Source: Glutamicibacter ardleyensis (GTDB lineage: Bacteria; Actinomycetota; Actinomycetes; Actinomycetales; Micrococcaceae). Taken from it: a stretch of DNA of 64,000 nucleotides. Position numbers and translations under genes: made by a program. The stretch covers positions 1-64,000 of the forward strand of contig NZ_BMKX01000007.1 in NCBI RefSeq assembly GCF_014644555.1, read 5' to 3'. How positions within the stretch are numbered: the stretch's first letter is position 1; each line of letters begins with the position of its first letter. Below the pieces are notes generated by a model, which was not told where the DNA came from, did not search any database, and worked only from the letters and a program-made list of their open reading frames with translations. Of this stretch, positions 37,980 through 45,839 are shown piece by piece.

Positions 37980-38065
37980 CCATCGGTCCTGGCCTTAGCA
38001 CCGCTCCTGCTAAAGGACGGTTGCTGCGACGTCAACGAGCCAGGTCTCTCAGTCGCTCTGGATGG
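37980..38065 (-). promoter_or_regulatory. SAM riboswitch (SAM-I/SAM-IV clan) upstream of sulfur operon 1
   Basis: Read on the minus strand, CCATC (38065-38061) pairs with GATGG (37984-37980) to close P1. Inside are the S-box core pieces CTGAGAGACCTGG, TGACGTCGCAGCAACC and the GGTGCTAA segment. All of these are shared with four other elements in this window. The element lies 124 nt before the start codon. I cannot settle whether it is SAM-I or SAM-IV without a covariance model. Confidence 0.88.
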
Positions 38066-38070
38066 TTAGC

Positions 38071-38228
38071 ATTCGGTGTGTTTTCCGAATAATTCAAGTC
38101 TGTGCCCGGGGCTATGGTGTGACCAACCATGACGTCATATACGCGTCACGAAGCCATCTGCGAGCTGCTCGACACGGAAAAACGCGTCACATTCTTCTCA
38201 AGATCTCGTCATAAGTCACTTCGTGACG
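38071..38228 (-). promoter_or_regulatory. Promoter, 5' hairpin and TGACG operator blocks of sulfur operon 1
   Basis: On the minus strand the order is: distal inverted repeat CGTCA-N12-TGACG (38207-38228); proximal block with palindrome TGACGTCA plus CGTCA (38130-38148); -35 TTGGTC (38121-38126); 18-nt spacer; -10 CAGACT (38097-38102); then a 6-bp hairpin ATTCGG/CCGAAT (38071-38090) just before the riboswitch. The same order and spacings recur upstream of metN. A further CGTCA lies at 38185-38189. The promoter call is inference from this conservation. Confidence 0.6.
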
Positions 38229-38298
38229 CTGTTACAAATTATTCCTTGACGGTACTCCAAAACTGCGCGTTAATTTCAGCTGAAAAATCTTAAAAGTT

Positions 38299-38335
38299 AA
38301 GGTCAGTTCGAACCGAGATAGTTCGAACTGACCTT
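38299..38335 (-). terminator. Terminator of metNIQ
   Basis: A 15-bp perfect inverted repeat (38299-38313 and 38321-38335) has a 7-nt loop. T-rich sequence follows on the minus strand. It lies 27 bp after the metQ stop. Confidence 0.8.
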
Positions 38336-38361
38336 TCAGTTCGGCTTGGTTGCCAGATACG

Positions 38362-39273
38362 CTACTTCGCCGATACCGGAGTCAGTACACCGTGCACTAA
38401 GGGATCTTCCGTGCTTTCCAGATACTCCTGCAACCGCGGGTCGGAGAAGACCTCAATCAGTTTTGCAGCGTCAGGGGTCTTGGAGAATTTGGTACCAAAA
38501 ATTAGCTTTGAGGCGAAAGTCCTCGGTGGTTCAGGGAACAGGAGTCCTTTATCTCGACCCACTTTTCCGGCATCAAACTGTGAGACATAACCAATCGCGA
38601 CATCCACGTCGTCAAGCATGCGTGGCATGGTCATCAGCTCCGCTTCCTTCAGCTTGAATTCATGCGGATTGTCTACCACGTCAGCCATTTTGGCAGTGCG
38701 TGGTTCGATGTCTGGGTTCAGGCCGAGCAGACCTTCGCGTTCGAGCAGCCAGAGCGCCTGGCCCTGGTTCGCGACGTCATTGGGAAGTAGCAGTGTCGCC
38801 CCCTTGGGCAGTTCCTCGACCGAGCCATACCGGCTGGAGTACAACCCGAAGCCCCACTGATAGAGCTCTACGGTTGCGGTGAGATCAACACCGGCGGCCT
38901 CTGCAGACTGTTTCATGTACCACTCGTGTTCAAAAATGGTCGCATCGAATTGCCCCTCGGCCACGGCGCGGTTGGCCTGGATCGAATCCTGCAACCCAAC
39001 GGCTTCAATTTCAATTCCGTAGTCCGGTGCAATGTTCTCGGCGACGTATTTCAGTATCTGCTCTTCCCCGGCCATCGCTGGTTCGTAGTGGACCTTGAAC
39101 TTTGTCTTGCTTGGCTGATTGGCTGCGAGTGCGGGCGTAGATCGTTGCTGTACTAAAAGTGCGCCAAGTACGAGTGCCACGATGGTCGCGCAAGCGGCGA
39201 TGGTCCAGGGCAACTTGGCGGTGTTTTTGCGAAGGGTGAAGCCGTGAACGTGGCCATTGGGTGAAGTTGTCAT
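38362..39273 (-). CDS. metQ: Methionine ABC transporter substrate-binding protein MetQ (NlpA family)
   Basis: Extracytoplasmic methionine-binding protein. The ATG at 39273 (GAGAAG upstream) gives 303 residues. An N-terminal hydrophobic segment (about 22-40) is followed by the NlpA-type domain: VHYEPAMAGEEQILKYVAENI, FDATIFEHEWYM, LLLPNDVANQGQALWLLEREGL and AIGYVSQFDAGKVGRDKGL. The only lipobox-like Cys (IAAC) is in the middle of the hydrophobic stretch, so membrane anchoring by the uncleaved helix is as likely as lipidation. It is third in metN-metI-metQ. Confidence 0.9.
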   Translation of the reverse strand: MTTSPNGHVHGFTLRKNTAKLPWTIAACATIVALVLGALLVQQRSTPALAANQPSKTKFKVHYEPAMAGEEQILKYVAENIAPDYGIEIEAVGLQDSIQANRAVAEGQFDATIFEHEWYMKQSAEAAGVDLTATVELYQWGFGLYSSRYGSVEELPKGATLLLPNDVANQGQALWLLEREGLLGLNPDIEPRTAKMADVVDNPHEFKLKEAELMTMPRMLDDVDVAIGYVSQFDAGKVGRDKGLLFPEPPRTFASKLIFGTKFSKTPDAAKLIEVFSDPRLQEYLESTEDPLVHGVLTPVSAK

Positions 39274-39298
39274 GATCTTCTCGTTTGTTTGAGGGCGC

Positions 39299-39994
39299 TT
39301 AGGGGCGTGCCAGCGCACGGGCGATACGGTCGCCGAGGAATTGGACTATTTGCACGGTCACGATCAGTGCGAGGATGGTCGCAATCATGACGTTCATATC
39401 AAAACGCTGGTATCCGTAGGTCACCGCAAGATATCCGATACCACCGGCTCCGATAGTTCCGGCGATCGCCGAGTACTCGACCATGGAGATGGTGTTCAGT
39501 GTGATCGCTGAGGCAAGTGCTGGCAACGCCTCGCGTACTTGAGTGGAGCCAATGATTTGCAACGGGGATCCACCGGTCACCAAACCGACTGCAAGGTTTT
39601 CCATGGGCAGGTCGTTCAACGCGTTTTGTACTAAACGGGCGAAGAATGGAATACCCGCAATAGTCATGGGTACAACGGCAGCCCAGATGCCGATGGTAGT
39701 TCCCGTGATCCATTTGGTGAAAGGAATAATGGCAGCCATCAAGACTAGGAAGGGCAGCGAGCGGCCCATATTCACGATCCAGCTCAATGTGGCATGGCTC
39801 TGCGTGTGCGGGAAGAGGCCTCGCCTGTCGGTGTTGAACAGAGCCAGTCCCATGATGCCGCCAAAAATGATCACTAAGACCATCACGATTCCTACCATGG
39901 CCCAGGTCTCTGCGTAGGCAGGGAGCATCAGGGAACCCAGCTCACTCCACGGGGTATCTGTACCCACAGTGACGCTTTCGGTTGGAAGACTCAT
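39299..39994 (-). CDS. metI: Methionine ABC transporter permease MetI
   Basis: Membrane subunit (231 aa, five or six helices) of the D/L-methionine importer. It starts with the family-like WSELGSLMLPAYAETWAMVGIVMV and has RSLPFLVLMAAIIPFTKWITGTTIG, the EAA loop GGSPLQIIGSTQVREALPAL and the C-terminal TIGAGGIGYLAVTYGYQRFDMNVM. Its start overlaps the metN stop by 4 bp (ATGA), so translation is coupled. metQ follows after 25 bp. Confidence 0.94.
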   Translation of the reverse strand: MSLPTESVTVGTDTPWSELGSLMLPAYAETWAMVGIVMVLVIIFGGIMGLALFNTDRRGLFPHTQSHATLSWIVNMGRSLPFLVLMAAIIPFTKWITGTTIGIWAAVVPMTIAGIPFFARLVQNALNDLPMENLAVGLVTGGSPLQIIGSTQVREALPALASAITLNTISMVEYSAIAGTIGAGGIGYLAVTYGYQRFDMNVMIATILALIVTVQIVQFLGDRIARALARP

Positions 39995-41025
39995 ACCGTC
40001 ACCTCGATTCGTGTTTCACCATTGATCTTGTCTGTGCGCAACGCCTGCGAATGGGCGGTGGCGTGTAGTCCCCAACCGTCGAGTACCTCGATGGCTCGTG
40101 CTTCGCCGATACCAGATAGCCCTATTTCAACGCGGCCCAGCGTGCCTTCTTGGTGGGCTTCTACGGATCCGCCAAGCAGTGCCACCGTGGCACCATATTC
40201 GCTGCCTAATTTGGAAATCCATGAAGGATCAATCTGCGTCCCGCGGTAAGCGACGGTCAAGGCAAAGTCGTAACCGGCTGGCACCAGGTCTGGGTGCAAG
40301 GGCAAAAGCTTGGAACCAGTTACCGATTCCGGGTTTGCCACCAGTGCGCGCAGTTCGCCGTATTCGGCGATTCGGCCACCATCTAGCTGTGCCACGCGGT
40401 CGGCGATATGACGTACCACATCCATCTCGTGGGTAATCAAGATGATTGCCAGCCCGAGGTCGGTACGTAAGGAAGCGAGCAGTTCGAGGATCTGCGCAGT
40501 TGCTTCCGGGTCGAGGCCCGAGGTTGCCTCGTCGGAGAGCAGCAGTCGCGGGCGCAGGGCCAGAGCCCTAGCTATACCCACGCGTTGGCGCTGCCCACCG
40601 GAGAGTTCGCCCGGATAGGAATTGGCGCGGTCGGCCAACCCGACTCGTTCTAAAAGCTCGGCAACTCGATGTTCCATCTCATGATGGACTACTCCGAGGT
40701 TGCGCAGCGGCAACGCCACATTTTCGGCGACTGTCATGCGGCGCAGCAGAGCCGAATTCTGGAAGATCGTGCCAATGGCACGGCGTTCGGCACGCAAGGC
40801 CTTGCCTGAGAGGATCGAAAGGTCTTTGCCATCGACCAAGATCTGCCCACTGCTGGGCTTCTCCAAGAGGGAGATGCAGTGGGACAGCGTGGATTTCCCT
40901 GCGCCCGAGGGACCAACCACGGCGGTGATGCTGCCCGCTTGGACCTCCAGATCAATTCCTTTGAGGACCTGTACCCGACCCTGGGCCGTGTCGTAGTGCT
41001 TGTGTAGCTGACGGATCTCAATCAT
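39991..41025 (-). CDS. metN: Methionine ABC transporter ATP-binding protein MetN
   Basis: ATPase of the methionine importer (344 aa). Walker A is GPSGAGKS at 38-45, with LSGGQRQRVGIARALA and an ILITHEMDVVRHIADRVAQL block. From about residue 265 there is a C-terminal NIL/ACT-like domain that binds methionine and trans-inhibits transport in characterised MetNI. The ATG at 41025 begins MIEIRQLHKHY but has only GGGCCCTC before it, a poor ribosome-binding site. Instead, a short upstream reading frame with a good site ends over this start, suggesting coupled translation. A SAM riboswitch lies 149 nt upstream. Confidence 0.94.
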   Translation of the reverse strand: MIEIRQLHKHYDTAQGRVQVLKGIDLEVQAGSITAVVGPSGAGKSTLSHCISLLEKPSSGQILVDGKDLSILSGKALRAERRAIGTIFQNSALLRRMTVAENVALPLRNLGVVHHEMEHRVAELLERVGLADRANSYPGELSGGQRQRVGIARALALRPRLLLSDEATSGLDPEATAQILELLASLRTDLGLAIILITHEMDVVRHIADRVAQLDGGRIAEYGELRALVANPESVTGSKLLPLHPDLVPAGYDFALTVAYRGTQIDPSWISKLGSEYGATVALLGGSVEAHQEGTLGRVEIGLSGIGEARAIEVLDGWGLHATAHSQALRTDKINGETRIEVTV

Positions 41026-41053
41026 TTGAGGGCCCGAAGAAAGTTGTTTGCAT
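41018..41053 (-). CDS. Eleven-codon leader ORF overlapping metN start
   Basis: On the minus strand, ATG at 41053 follows GGGAG by five bases and opens an 11-residue frame (M-Q-T-T-F-F-G-P-S-N-D). Its TGA (41020-41018) lies immediately after the metN start codon. metN itself has no good Shine-Dalgarno site, so ribosomes finishing the leader could re-initiate at metN. The peptide has no Met or Cys run, so attenuation by codon starvation is not suggested. The call rests only on layout. Confidence 0.45.
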   Translation of the reverse strand: MQTTFFGPSND

Positions 41054-41174
41054 TTGTTCTCCCTGGTGCTGGCGCCGCGCAGAGCCCGAGTCAAGTTTGA
41101 GCTGCAGACTCGCAATGTAGCGGCGTGAGGCAGCTACGGAATCTTGCAGAACAGTGTTGTATCTACGGACCGCT

Positions 41175-41259
41175 CCATCGGTCCTGGCGGTAGCACCGGC
41201 CCCTCTCGGGGTGGTTGCTGCGACGTCTACGAGCCAGGTCTCTCAGTCGCTCTGGATGG
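41175..41259 (-). promoter_or_regulatory. SAM riboswitch upstream of metNIQ
   Basis: Minus strand. The P1 strands CCATC/GATGG lie at 41255-41259 and 41175-41179. CTGAGAGACCTGGCTCG, GACGTCGCAGCAACC and GGTGCTACCGCCAGGACC form the S-box core. The first 50 nt are almost identical to the element of sulfur operon 1, while the P3 loop region differs. Confidence 0.9.
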
Positions 41260-41265
41260 TTACCA

Positions 41266-41422
41266 TTCGATGTCTGAATCGAACAGTTTCAGTCTGTCCG
41301 CGAGCAGCTTCCATGAACAACCATGACGTTATAAATGCGTCATGTAGTCACCATCGGTGCTCAGCTAGCAGTAAAACGGGCCATAAATGCGGTACTCACT
41401 CGTCATATTTCGCTGAGTGACG
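41266..41422 (-). promoter_or_regulatory. Promoter, 5' hairpin and TGACG operator blocks of metNIQ
   Basis: On the minus strand: distal inverted repeat CGTCA-N12-TGACG (41401-41422), proximal TGACGTTA plus CGTCA (41324-41342), -35 TTGTTC (41315-41320), 18-nt spacer, -10 CAGACT (41291-41296), then a hairpin TTCGAT/ATCGAA (41266-41283) before the riboswitch. Compared with sulfur operon 1, block-to-block distance (75 bp) and promoter spacing are identical. The hairpin stem differs by compensating base pairs. Confidence 0.6.
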
Positions 41423-41531
41423 GCGCAAGGCGTACATCTTGACTTAAGAACTTAATTCAAACGCCATGATGATCCCCTTCAAGGGCGCAAGGCAAAAATC
41501 CTGAACAGCAAGGTAGAGAAAATTATGAGCC

Positions 41532-42053
41532 TTAAATCTGCTTGCGCGGCCAGACTACCTCGAAGCTTTCGCATACGATGCGTTCACCGGGGATGCTGGT
41601 GATTGCCGGTTCCCACTGCTTGGCAAAATCTGCTTGCTGCGTCCGCTTCCAGAACTTCTCGTGCTCCCGGCGCCAGCTAGCCAAGCTACGGTCGTCCTCG
41701 CCCTCGGCATAGGCGAATTCGGCATCCACCTGGTCGAATGATCTCAGCGTCACCTCGCTGGTCCGCAGGATAACTTGTGGCGTCCCGGTGCCGTCGCAAG
41801 CAATCCAGTGCGAGCCGACCTGCGGGAGGGGTTCGTTCTCGGCAAGGTACTCGTTTTCGAGGCTTGAGGTGGCATGTTTCTGCCCGTGGGTTACTTCTCG
41901 CAATAACGAGTCGGCCAGCGCAGGGCTGTCTCCGAAGTATTCCACCACGTAGTCACCCGGGTCGCTGGCGCAGCTTTGCCGGTAGTCATCCCACATCTGT
42001 GCGGCTGAGGCGAGATCTAGCGGTGGCATCTCGGCGGCGTGTTCGTTGCTCAT
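41532..42053 (-). CDS. ASCH-domain protein
   Basis: A 173-residue cytoplasmic protein with an ASCH (PUA-like, RNA- or nucleoside-binding) fold. The N-terminal half contains MWDDYRQSCASDPGDYVVEYFGDSP and GQKHATSSLENEYLAEN. The domain core has GSHWIACDGTGTPQVILRTSEV, FAYAEGEDDRSLASWRREHEKFW and VCESFEVVWP. Some ASCH proteins are amidohydrolases acting on N4-acetylcytidine, but longer forms like this one are uncharacterised. The gene is separate from the sulfur operons on both sides. About 110 bp between its stop and the metN operator blocks hold no recognisable feature. Confidence 0.82.
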   Translation of the reverse strand: MSNEHAAEMPPLDLASAAQMWDDYRQSCASDPGDYVVEYFGDSPALADSLLREVTHGQKHATSSLENEYLAENEPLPQVGSHWIACDGTGTPQVILRTSEVTLRSFDQVDAEFAYAEGEDDRSLASWRREHEKFWKRTQQADFAKQWEPAITSIPGERIVCESFEVVWPRKQI

Positions 42054-42465
42054 GCTCTTAGCCTAAGCGCAGTCCGGCCACCGCAGTTGTTGACCTCGGC
42101 GATTGTTTGAATGTTCCCGTGTTGGCGTGAGCTTGGGTAGCCAGTCTCATGGCGATCGCGGGGTGATCCGTTGGCCTCTTCGGCCATGCAAACGCAACGC
42201 GCCCTCAGCTTGGAAAGCGCAAAGCCCTCGCCGGCTACAAAGGTTTCCGATAGTGGCAGTAACCGACGAATCAGATGAACTTGATGACTACGCATTCGCG
42301 CCGAGAGCGCCCGGCCGTGTTGGCGAAACCTAAGTTAAAGTATGTCCCGACCTGCGCGAAATTGCGGACAAGCTTGCACAGTGACGCGTGTCACGGAACT
42401 CGTCTCGGGGGTTTCTCCCGTAAATTGGCGCATACTTCATCCCCACCTTTTCAGGAGATCAAAGA
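42054..42465. other. Intergenic region between the ASCH gene and ggt
   Basis: A 412-bp gap between divergent genes. AGGAGATC at about 42451-42458 is the ribosome-binding site of the gamma-glutamyltransferase gene. Short reading frames here have no ribosome-binding sites or recognisable domains. I see no riboswitch, tRNA or repeat. Confidence 0.5.
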
Positions 42466-44289
42466 ATGCCACGAGCATGTACGAGAGCTATTGCCAGCGT
42501 CGCGGCACTCGCACTGGGACTGGGTACTTTCACCGCCCTTCCGGCCAACGCCGATCCCAGGGCAACCGACAAAACTCCAACAGCCAAAGGCAGCGGCGGC
42601 GCTGTCTCATCCGTGGACCCGGAAGCGACCGCCGCCGGCATTGAAATCCTACGCAAAGGCGGCAACGCAGTTGATGCGGCTGTCGCAACCGCGGCAGCGC
42701 TGGGCGTGACCGAACCTTATAGCGCGGGTATCGGTGGCGGCGGCTATTTCATGTACTACGACTCAAAAACCGGAAAGATCAGCACCATTGACGGCCGCGA
42801 GACAGCACCGGCAGCAATACCCCAAGATGCCTTTGTCGACCCGGAAACCGGCAAACCCTACAATTTCACGCCCGAACTGGTGACTAGCGGCGTGGCGGTA
42901 GGAGTACCGGGAACTCTAGCCACCTGGCAGCGTGCATTGGATAATTGGGGTTCCCAAAGCTTGAAGAAAGTTTTGCGCCCGGCCACCCAGGTGGCCTCAC
43001 GCGGTTTTGTCGTCGATGAAACCTTCCGTGAACAGACCCTTGATAACAAGGAACGCTTCGCTGCCTTCAGCTCGACGAGCGAACTTTTCCTGCCCAACGG
43101 TGATGCACCCCAGGTTGGCAGCATCTTCAAGAACCCGGATCTTGCCCAAACCTACCGGTTACTTGCCAAGCAGGGCCCCTCAGCGTTCTACCAGGGCGAG
43201 ATGGCCGAGGAAATATCCCAGACGGTGCAAGCTCCACCCAAGGTTGAAGACACCGAGCTCCCGGTTCCAGCCGGGTATGTGAGCACCGCCGACCTGGCAG
43301 ACTACGAGGTTGCGGAGCAGCAGCCAACCAAGGTGACCTACCGTGGACTGGATGTCTTTGGCATGGCACCATCGTCCAGCGGAGGAACCACCATCGGAGA
43401 ATCGCTGAACATTCTTGGCGAATTCGACCTCACAGGCATGGAGCGGCCCTCCGCGCTTCACCACTACTTTGAAGCGACGGCCTTGGCTTATGCCGATCGT
43501 GGCAAGTTTGTGGGCGACCCGGCATTTGTGGATGTTCCCACCGCAACCCTGACCGACAAGCTGTTCGGCGTCGACCGGGCGTGCGCGATAAACCCCGAAC
43601 GGGCCGCGGTGAAGCCGGTAGCGCCGGGCGACATTGAGGGCTACGACGGAACGTGCCCGGCGGCAACCAGCGAACCGGTGATTGAGCAGGATACCGAGAA
43701 TATTTCCACCACCCATCTTTCGGTGGTGGACCGCTGGGGCAACGTGGTTTCCTACACACTAACCATTGAGCAGACCGGCGGTTCGGGAATGGTGGTGCCG
43801 GAGCGCGGCTTCCTGCTGAATAACGAGCTGACCGACTTCTCCACGGCGTATGACCCGCAAGACCCAAACCGTATCGAACCTGGCAAGCGTCCGCGCTCGT
43901 CGATGGCGCCAACGATTGTGCTGCGCGACGGCGAACCGATGCTCGCCATCGGCTCCCCTGGCGGCTCCACCATCATCACAACGGTGCTGCAGACCTTGGT
44001 GAACCGCATCGATTTGGGCATGGACCTCAGCCAGGCAATCGCGGCGCCTCGCGCCTCGCAGCGCAATACCGCGGCAGTGACGGCAGAACCCGAATTCATC
44101 GAGGCCTACGGCTCAGCGCTTGAGGCTTTCGGCCACAAGCTCACCGCCGCTGGTGATTCCTTCACTCCACAGGCCGAGATCGGCGCGGTTGAGGCGGTGG
44201 AAATCGCCGCTGATGGGTCTCTGATCGCGGCGGCCGAACCAAGCCGCCGCGGCGGTGGTTCGGCCATGGTGGTCACGCCCGCTAAATAG
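42466..44289 (+). CDS. ggt: Gamma-glutamyltransferase, secreted
   Basis: Ntn-hydrolase that removes the gamma-glutamyl group from glutathione and related conjugates outside the membrane. A Sec signal ends near LPANA (residue 29). The large-subunit substrate arginine is R111 in DGRETAP. Autocleavage should occur before Thr415 in TTHLSVVD, giving the catalytic small subunit; GSPGGST near residue 495 is the oxyanion/lid region. Length (607 aa) is normal. Its position between metNIQ and the second monooxygenase operon suggests release of Cys-Gly or S-conjugates as sulfur sources, but it has no riboswitch of its own. Confidence 0.93.
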   Translation: MPRACTRAIASVAALALGLGTFTALPANADPRATDKTPTAKGSGGAVSSVDPEATAAGIEILRKGGNAVDAAVATAAALGVTEPYSAGIGGGGYFMYYDSKTGKISTIDGRETAPAAIPQDAFVDPETGKPYNFTPELVTSGVAVGVPGTLATWQRALDNWGSQSLKKVLRPATQVASRGFVVDETFREQTLDNKERFAAFSSTSELFLPNGDAPQVGSIFKNPDLAQTYRLLAKQGPSAFYQGEMAEEISQTVQAPPKVEDTELPVPAGYVSTADLADYEVAEQQPTKVTYRGLDVFGMAPSSSGGTTIGESLNILGEFDLTGMERPSALHHYFEATALAYADRGKFVGDPAFVDVPTATLTDKLFGVDRACAINPERAAVKPVAPGDIEGYDGTCPAATSEPVIEQDTENISTTHLSVVDRWGNVVSYTLTIEQTGGSGMVVPERGFLLNNELTDFSTAYDPQDPNRIEPGKRPRSSMAPTIVLRDGEPMLAIGSPGGSTIITTVLQTLVNRIDLGMDLSQAIAAPRASQRNTAAVTAEPEFIEAYGSALEAFGHKLTAAGDSFTPQAEIGAVEAVEIAADGSLIAAAEPSRRGGGSAMVVTPAK

Positions 44290-44294
44290 CCGCT

Positions 44295-44347
44295 AAAACC
44301 AGCAAGTCCCCGCGAAATTCAACGTTTCGCGGGGACTTGCTGGTTTT
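44295..44347. terminator. Bidirectional terminator between ggt and the monooxygenase operon
   Basis: A 23-bp perfect inverted repeat (44295-44317 and 44325-44347) with a 7-nt loop, ending in AAAA and TTTT. It serves both convergent units. Confidence 0.92.
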
Positions 44348-44372
44348 GCGCCACTACTTGATTTTTAAGACC

Positions 44373-45776
44373 TTAGGCCTTGGCGACCAAGCGGTTGGAG
44401 ATCTTGTACTGTGCGGCGCGGTGGGTATCCTTCACCCGGTCGCCCTCGCCGAACAGCTTGTGGCGCAGCGAACCTTCGGTGTATTCGGTCTTGTATGCGC
44501 CGCGTGTCTGCAACTCTGGGACCACGTACTCGACGATGTCTTCAAAAGTTGCCGGAGTAACCGCGTAGGCCAGGTTGAAGCCGTCTACGTCGGTGTAGTC
44601 CACCCAGTCGATGAGCTTCTCGGCAACTTCAGCACCGGAACCGACGGTGATTGGACCGAACCCGCCAACGCCGACCCACTCGGCCAACTGGCGGATGGTC
44701 CATGGCTTGCCGGAATCGCCGCTGGCCTTCTGGAAGGTCTCCACGGTGGACTGGATGGCGTTGGACTTTACGTTCTCGCCAATGACGTCATCTGGACCGT
44801 ATTCGGAGAGGTCAATGCCCATCCAGCCAGACATCAGCACCTGAGCGCCTTCGATATCCGCGTAGGACTTGTAGTCCTGGTACTTGGCTTCCGCCAGCTC
44901 GGCGGTCTCATCGGTGATGATGGTCTGCATTGCGAAGATCTTCACGTCGTAGCGGTCACGACCGGCTGCCTGGACCGCATCGCGGATCTTGGCTACGGCA
45001 ACTTTGAGGGTCTCACGGGTTGGGCAGGTGACGAAGACCGATTCGGCGTTTCCGGCGGCAAATTTGATGCCGCGGCTAGAAGCACCGGCCTGGTAGATCA
45101 CCGGGGTACGCTGGGTGCTTGGCTCGGTGATGGCGATGCCCGGAACCTTGAAGTACTTTCCTTCATGGTTGATCGAGTGCACCTTAGCCGGGTCGGCATA
45201 AACGCCGGTTTCCTTGTTGGCCTGTACTGCGTCGTCTTCCCACGAACCTTCAAGAAGCTTGTAAACAACCTCTAGGTACTCGTCTGCGTGATTGTAACGC
45301 TCATCGTGTTCCATCTGGTCTTCCTGGCCCATGTTCCGGGCAGCGGACGGCAGATAACCGGTGACTACGTTCCAGCCCACACGGCCTTCGGTCAGGTGGT
45401 CCAGGGTGGCCAAACGGCGGGCGAAAGCATATGGGTGCTCATAGGCGGTGCCAGCGGTGACACCAAAACCGAGGTTCTCGGTGACTGCGGCCATCGCTGA
45501 AACCAGCATCATCGGATCGTTGACCGGAGCCTGCGCGCCGGTGCGTAGTGGGCTTTCGTTGGAGCCCTTGTACACGTCGTAGGTGCCCAGCACATCGGCG
45601 AGGAACAGTCCGTCGAACTTGCCCTTTTCCAGCACCTTGGCCAGGTGTGTCCAGTAACCCAGGGTCTTGTAGGTCGAGGCCTTGTCAGCCGGGTGACGCC
45701 ACAGTCCTGGTGACTGGTGAGCCACGCAGTTCATGTCGAAGGCGTTAAAAAGGATTTCGCGCTTGTTCTCGCTCAT
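44373..45776 (-). CDS. NtaA/SnaA/DszA-family FMN-dependent monooxygenase (sulfur operon 2)
   Basis: Luciferase-like monooxygenase, 467 aa from the ATG at 45776 (AGGGG upstream). It is paralogous to the protein at 29986: shared blocks include FNAFDMNCVAHQSPGLWRHP, LFLADVLGTYDVYKG, AYEHPYAFARRLATLDHLTEG, GRVGWNVVTGYLPSAARN and YQAGASSRGIKFAAGNAE. It needs FMNH2 from an unlinked reductase. It is second in an operon after an SfnB-like gene and under the same SAM riboswitch. Divergence from paralogue 1 suggests a different organosulfur substrate. Confidence 0.9.
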   Translation of the reverse strand: MSENKREILFNAFDMNCVAHQSPGLWRHPADKASTYKTLGYWTHLAKVLEKGKFDGLFLADVLGTYDVYKGSNESPLRTGAQAPVNDPMMLVSAMAAVTENLGFGVTAGTAYEHPYAFARRLATLDHLTEGRVGWNVVTGYLPSAARNMGQEDQMEHDERYNHADEYLEVVYKLLEGSWEDDAVQANKETGVYADPAKVHSINHEGKYFKVPGIAITEPSTQRTPVIYQAGASSRGIKFAAGNAESVFVTCPTRETLKVAVAKIRDAVQAAGRDRYDVKIFAMQTIITDETAELAEAKYQDYKSYADIEGAQVLMSGWMGIDLSEYGPDDVIGENVKSNAIQSTVETFQKASGDSGKPWTIRQLAEWVGVGGFGPITVGSGAEVAEKLIDWVDYTDVDGFNLAYAVTPATFEDIVEYVVPELQTRGAYKTEYTEGSLRHKLFGEGDRVKDTHRAAQYKISNRLVAKA

Positions 45777-45839
45777 TGGTGTACCCCTATCCATGGAAAT
45801 GAAATCTTGTAAATCTAACGGTGCGTTCAAAAAACTTGT

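Noticed and set aside
38130-38137. TGACGTCA as a eukaryotic-type CRE site
   Set aside because: bZIP factors are absent from bacteria. The motif is treated only as part of the repeated TGACG pattern.
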